The notes beneath the pieces are model-generated. The model was given only the letters and a program-made list of their open reading frames with translations, did no database searches and had not been told where the DNA came from. This document shows, in pieces, positions 52,901-55,354 of a stretch of DNA of 55,354 bases. The position numbers and the translations under genes are program-made. The stretch lies in assembly GCF_014696135.1 (NCBI RefSeq), contig NZ_JACJPP010000027.1, forward strand, positions 1-55,354, given 5' to 3'. The stretch is from Nodosilinea sp. FACHB-141. GTDB lineage: Bacteria > Cyanobacteriota > Cyanobacteriia > Phormidesmidales > Phormidesmidaceae. Position 1 is the first letter of the stretch. Each line of letters starts with the position of its first letter.

Positions 52901-54221
52901 CGTACAGGAAGCCGAACTCGTGTTTGAGGATGGCGTCGTGAATTACATGTATGGACGAGCCGTACCGCTGCGGGACGGGGCAGGTAACGTTCGCGGGGTA
53001 ATCGGCGCCTACGTGGATATTAGCGATCGCAAACAAGCTGAAGCCGAGCGCGAACAGCTCTTAGCACGAGAACAAGCTGCACGGAAAGAAGCTGAACGGG
53101 CTAATCGAATCAAAGATGAGTTTTTGGCAGTGTTGTCTCATGAGCTACGGTCGCCCCTCAACCCCATCCTTGGCTGGACTCATCTGCTGCAAAATGGCAA
53201 ACTGAACCCGGATCGTCAAGCCGAAGCATTAGCCACGATCGAGCGCAATGCCAAATTGCAGACCCAACTAATCGAAGATCTCTTAGACATTTCCCGCATC
53301 ATGCAGGGCAAGCTGACACTCACAGCGGCTTCCGTCAGTCTAACGTTTGTCATCTCTGCGGCAGTGGAAACCGTGCGTTTGGCAGCAGAAGCCAAGCAAA
53401 TTCAAATTTTGCTCGACCTTGATACAGCGGTTGCTCCTGTTTCTGGCGATGCTGCCCGCTTGCAGCAAGTGGTGTGGAACCTGCTCACCAACGCCGTCAA
53501 GTTCACTCCCAATGGTGGGCAGGTCGAGGTTGAACTGCGGCAATTGAATCAACTGGCTCAAATTCGAGTCATTGATACCGGAAAAGGCATCGATCCGCAG
53601 TTCTTGCCTCATGTATTTGAATACTTTCGGCAAGCAGATAGCACTACAACCCGAAAGTTTGGTGGCTTGGGGTTAGGGCTAGCGATCGTACGGCAAATCG
53701 TAGAAATGCATGGAGGAACCGTTAAGGCAGAAAGCCTGGGTAACAATCAAGGCGCAACATTTACAGTACGGTTACCTACCATTCAAAAAATGGTTCCGGC
53801 TGTGTTTGAGCCGACTCATGCTGAAGTAGGAAACCAGGAAACTCCTTTAAGCGACCTGCGAATCCTGGTTGTAGATGACGATGATGATACGCGTGAATTG
53901 CAGGCTTTTTTGTTGGAGCAACGTGGAGCCAGGGTAACAGCTGTCACGTCTGGCTTAGAGGCATTGCAAGCGCTTGATCGGTTCACTCCCGATGTGATTG
54001 TCAGTGATATTGGTATGGCAGACATGGATGGCTATATGCTGATGCAGCAGATTCGCTCTCGCCCTCCAAGCCAGGGTGGACAAGTTCCGGCGATTGCCCT
54101 GACTGCCTATGCTAGAGACTTTGACCAGCAAAAGGCACGTCAGGTAGGTTTCCAAGCGCACATCACAAAACCCGTGGAGCCAGAAGCGTTGGTGGAAGCG
54201 ATCGCAATTCTCCTAAGATAG
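49959..54221 (+). CDS. Multi-PAS hybrid histidine kinase with DUF4118 membrane sensor and receiver domain
   Basis: A 1420-residue protein. Residues 15-115 form a KdpD-like DUF4118 membrane domain with four spans (LLSYGLVLLNVTLTSVISLW, ALFYVAVMVSAWYGG, VATVLSALAINYFIP, FIIIALLISRLN). Seven PAS/PAC units follow, many separated by a DITDRKQ-type linker. The kinase core has HisKA LAVLSHELRSPLNP and HATPase motifs NLLTNAVKF, DTGKGID and GGLGLGLAIVRQ. A C-terminal receiver has VVDDDDD, the phosphoacceptor in VIVSDIGM and ITKPVEP. It senses several inputs and passes phosphate inside the same chain. The cognate output is not in the window. Confidence 0.9.
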   Translation: MIGRSIGLSVQRMMTRDSPLLSYGLVLLNVTLTSVISLWLGSWIKPTPLALFYVAVMVSAWYGGLKPGLVATVLSALAINYFIPPHSALGIVDPGDLLRLGVFIIIALLISRLNQSRQVALRQEQQLRAEAEAAQRQTAHLLEHMTDAFVAFDRHWRYTYANPAALQMLQKSLEELIGKNVWEEVFPSEKGGFTYRQLHRALEEQVPASWEEFGEPVQRWLEVRAYPSLEGVAIYFQDITKRKQAEAALRQSEEQLRLATEGANLGLWHWDIALDRLVWTDQCKALFGLPADTEMSYQVFLNAVHPDDRQRLQEMRPVLEDGQLENHEIEYRALWSDGTVRWLMGRGSASYDAAGKPIFSRGVVFDITDRKRTEEELRKSEQQLRSAIEVTRFSPYEWNPVTGELIWDANLKAMWGLAPDAEVNLAVHNAGLHPEDREYVEQQAAKAIDPNGDGIFEAEFRVIGIEDGVERWISGRGQTFFDAERRPVYYVGAAQNVSDRKRAEAALRESEERFRVLADCAPCLIWLNGADGGCEFVNQAYLDFFGKTLEEIQGFGWQVDLHPDDADEYVSAYVKAFQERQLFQRKVRIRRADGQYRWLDCYAVPRLSDSGDLLGYVGTSFDITDRRQTEEALRESEERLRLAMEAAQMGSWDLDIRTGELLWSEQYFKVLGYEPVAAGEVSYEMWSSRVHPDDRDLVLQRWQQSRLEQQLYRAEYRVIRADNGQIAWVASLGSFTYDETGQPIRALGVVFDITDRKQTEAALQESLAILNTVNEVTPTLIYIKDRQRRLQMVNPATARLLGKSEAELIGKTEVDYLRPKEAEQIAENDCRVMESGQVIIFEELVVVPEGNRIFLSAKAPYRDEQGNIIGLIGVSTDITDRKQAELALRESEALARARAEELEALMEVVPAAIWLAHDPDCHQVTVNRAAYNLMRAEPGDATTATPANGIYPFKFKLQIKGQDVPAEELSLQKAGRTGQEVVQEAELVFEDGVVNYMYGRAVPLRDGAGNVRGVIGAYVDISDRKQAEAEREQLLAREQAARKEAERANRIKDEFLAVLSHELRSPLNPILGWTHLLQNGKLNPDRQAEALATIERNAKLQTQLIEDLLDISRIMQGKLTLTAASVSLTFVISAAVETVRLAAEAKQIQILLDLDTAVAPVSGDAARLQQVVWNLLTNAVKFTPNGGQVEVELRQLNQLAQIRVIDTGKGIDPQFLPHVFEYFRQADSTTTRKFGGLGLGLAIVRQIVEMHGGTVKAESLGNNQGATFTVRLPTIQKMVPAVFEPTHAEVGNQETPLSDLRILVVDDDDDTRELQAFLLEQRGARVTAVTSGLEALQALDRFTPDVIVSDIGMADMDGYMLMQQIRSRPPSQGGQVPAIALTAYARDFDQQKARQVGFQAHITKPVEPEALVEAIAILLR

Positions 54222-54633
54222 CCTGGTCCTTCTCCTACGCGAACAACTGTTGATGGACATAAGCAAACTTGGAGCGATCGCTCCCACTCGCAGGTCTTTC
54301 ATGGGTCGCTGAATAATGAATCAACCCTGGTGATGATTCAAAACTTAAAGGCTCCACAGCCGCTTCAATCGCTTATCTCTAGTCCATGGCTATTGTGCTT
54401 CGTAACTATGGATGAGGTGCGGTGTGGACTAGCAACGGTAACTATGTGCTGGGCAAAGGCGATCGACTCTTTCCTACCTGGTCTCAATGTAGCGAAGCTG
54501 CGATTTGGGCATAGTTGCCTTCTCGATGCATAGTTGCCTGCGCTTGCAATTAGCCAATCTGGCTTAACCCCACGCCTGTACTCACGAAAGAGCTGCCAAG
54601 AGAGGTTGTGATGCTGCTTTGTGGCGCGGGCAA
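54222..54633. other. Gap with dispersed repeat copy i, long form
   Basis: No convincing gene is present; a frame at 54330-54533 is judged spurious. From 54488 (TAGCGAAGCTGCGATT) and especially 54531 to 54636 lies a repeat element starting TAGTTGCCTGCGC and ending GCGCGGGCAACTA, with CACGAAAGAGCTGCCAAGAG inside. It matches copy g. Confidence 0.55.
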
Positions 54634-54816
54634 CTATACGGTTTGACAGGAGCTACCCTCAAGCGCTGAGGCCTCAGCTTTCCTGAGGAACGAACACTCC
54701 ACTGTAATCTTGAGGTTGGCATCAGCTGTGCCCTTGGTGAGGTAGGGCACCCGAGCTTCCCCAGCTACTTTTACCCCACATTCGAGCGTCATCTTGTCGT
54801 CCAGCGTTAGGGCCAT
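54634..54816 (-). CDS. Small protein resembling the C-terminal half of trypsin-co-occurring domain 1
   Basis: A 60-residue frame with AAGGTGGTTA before its ATG, starting MALTLDDKMTLECGVKVAGE. The core ECGVKVAGEARVPYLTKGTA followed by NLKITVECSF resembles the FGVKLSGEAG...NFKVTLTW pattern of Trypco1, a small domain seen in bacterial conflict systems. Only the second half of the usual domain is present, and the end coincides with a dispersed repeat, so it may be a remnant. The family link is from memory of the motif and uncertain. Confidence 0.35.
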   Translation of the reverse strand: MALTLDDKMTLECGVKVAGEARVPYLTKGTADANLKITVECSFLRKAEASALEGSSCQTV

Positions 54817-54834
54817 TAACCACCTTCTGCTCCA

Positions 54835-55020
54835 TTAATGGTCAAACACGACCACCTCATGGCGCTCGCCAACCATGAACAGAAAGGGAAGCCGTTTCCC
54901 TCGCCGCGCAGCTGAGGTTTTGGTTCTAAAGCCACCTTGGGAACGTTCTGATGCCTCCTGAATTTGCACCTGATGAATGACAGAGATGTCCGGGTCTAGC
55001 TCTAGACCGCTAAAACGCAC
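54835..55020 (-). CDS. Doubtful small frame after the receiver gene
   Basis: A 61-residue frame starting at GTG, MRFSGLELDPDISVIHQVQI with a basic middle (TKTSAARRGKRLPF). It begins one base after the stop of the receiver gene and ends 18 bases before the next ATG. It may be part of the same unit as 54634-54816, but composition is ambiguous and no family is recognised. Confidence 0.25.
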   Translation of the reverse strand: MRFSGLELDPDISVIHQVQIQEASERSQGGFRTKTSAARRGKRLPFLFMVGERHEVVVFDH

Positions 55021-55021
55021 C

Positions 55022-55354
55022 CTAGCCTTCTTGCGATTGAGGCTTCACTAGCGTAGCGATCGTGCTCACCAGTAGGTCTGGGTCAATGGGTTTGGCCAGA
55101 TGCAGCTGAAAACCAGCGGCCAGGGCGTGCTGCTGATTGACCTCTCCCGCATAGGCTGTCAGGGCGATTGCAGGAATATTGCCCCCCTGGTCGTGGCGCC
55201 GTTGGCGAATCTGCTGAATCAGTTCATAGCCATTCATCTCGGGCATGCCGATATCGCACAGCAACAGGTCGGGTACAGACTGATTGAGCTGGCCGAGAGC
55301 CTGTAGGGCTGAGGCGGCAACCGCTACCTCAGCCCCCGCCTGGGTGAGCACGAA
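55022..55354 (-). CDS. Response-regulator receiver domain, C-terminal part (gene continues beyond the window)
   Basis: An open frame from the window edge to a stop at 55022, about 110 residues. It has the phosphoacceptor in PDLLLCDIGMPEMNGYELIQ, the threonine-type switch in AIALTAYAG and the lysine in LHLAKPIDPD. It aligns well with the receiver of the 49959 kinase (DIGMADMDGY, IALTAYARD). It is probably the C-terminal receiver of another hybrid kinase, convergent with the one described above. Confidence 0.85.
   Translation of the reverse strand, partial: FVLTQAGAEVAVAASALQALGQLNQSVPDLLLCDIGMPEMNGYELIQQIRQRRHDQGGNIPAIALTAYAGEVNQQHALAAGFQLHLAKPIDPDLLVSTIATLVKPQSQEG

Noticed and set aside
54330..54533. 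67-codon frame after the hybrid kinase
   Set aside because: It runs into repeat DNA and lacks a ribosome-binding site or coding character.
1..55354. CRISPR array
   Set aside because: No series of regularly spaced identical repeats was seen; the repeats found are dispersed, palindromic or in twos and threes.
1..55354. tRNA or rRNA genes
   Set aside because: No tRNA-like cloverleaf or rRNA stretch was recognised, though a dedicated scan could not be run.

Overview
The window looks like accessory DNA of a filamentous, Leptolyngbya/Nodosilinea-type cyanobacterium. The cyanobacterial palindrome GCGATCGC is frequent in both coding and intergenic DNA, and several genes are of cyanobacterial types (CyRepA1-like replication protein, RppA/RppB-like two-component pair, Anabaena-sensory-rhodopsin-like opsin, DUF4118 hybrid kinase). 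No rRNA, tRNA or core housekeeping operon was seen. Two replication proteins, a ParA/ParB-like cassette with palindromic repeats, iteron-like repeats, several ribbon-helix-helix proteins and tyrosine recombinases suggest a large plasmid or a plasmid-derived island; the sequence alone does not decide which.

Layout. 1-3250: small DNA-binding and coiled-coil genes leading into a primase-polymerase-like protein. 3468-8430: a DUF1016 PD-(D/E)XK protein, parAB with flanking palindromes, a minimal tyrosine recombinase and two small genes with structured leaders. 8865-18869: an ion and signal block with a Na+/H+ antiporter, its TrkA-like partner, a stress-domain protein, a P2A-type cation ATPase, a microbial rhodopsin and an RppA/RppB-like pair. 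19245-23050: a second DUF1016 protein, an integrase remnant, and a compact operon of a double-Phd antitoxin-like protein, a RelE-like/winged-helix protein and a PD-(D/E)XK nuclease. 23167-31101: the CyRepA1-like protein, CopG-like protein, large divergent integrase, iterons and a double-RHH protein. 31667-36317: a secreted acetamidase/formamidase-like protein, a TPR protein, a degraded stretch, a Crp/Fnr regulator and a small secreted protein. 37214-47059: a MoxR-vWA conflict operon. 47430-49540: very small phage- or plasmid-type genes and long perfect hairpins. 49959-55354: a seven-PAS hybrid histidine kinase and the end of another receiver protein.

The most notable system is 37214-47059. 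A lipase-like hydrolase, caspase-like protease, probable inactive-STAND protein, MoxR AAA+ ATPase, vWA protein and a scaffold with a sulfatase-modifying-factor (FGE/C-type-lectin) domain are encoded with overlapping or nearly overlapping ends. Two more stand-alone FGE-domain genes follow. An effector-associated-type domain is shared by the caspase and the scaffold, and a separate coiled-coil module is shared by the caspase and the STAND-like protein, so the parts appear wired by like-with-like contacts. The three FGE domains end in a block where variable codons are mostly NNC/NNT while surrounding residues stay fixed, the expected footprint of a diversity-generating retroelement. No reverse transcriptase or template repeat was found here, so diversification would have to act from elsewhere or be past. 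A second candidate is the three-gene toxin-antitoxin-nuclease operon at 21190-22963. A family of short palindromic repeats is scattered through the intergenic regions.
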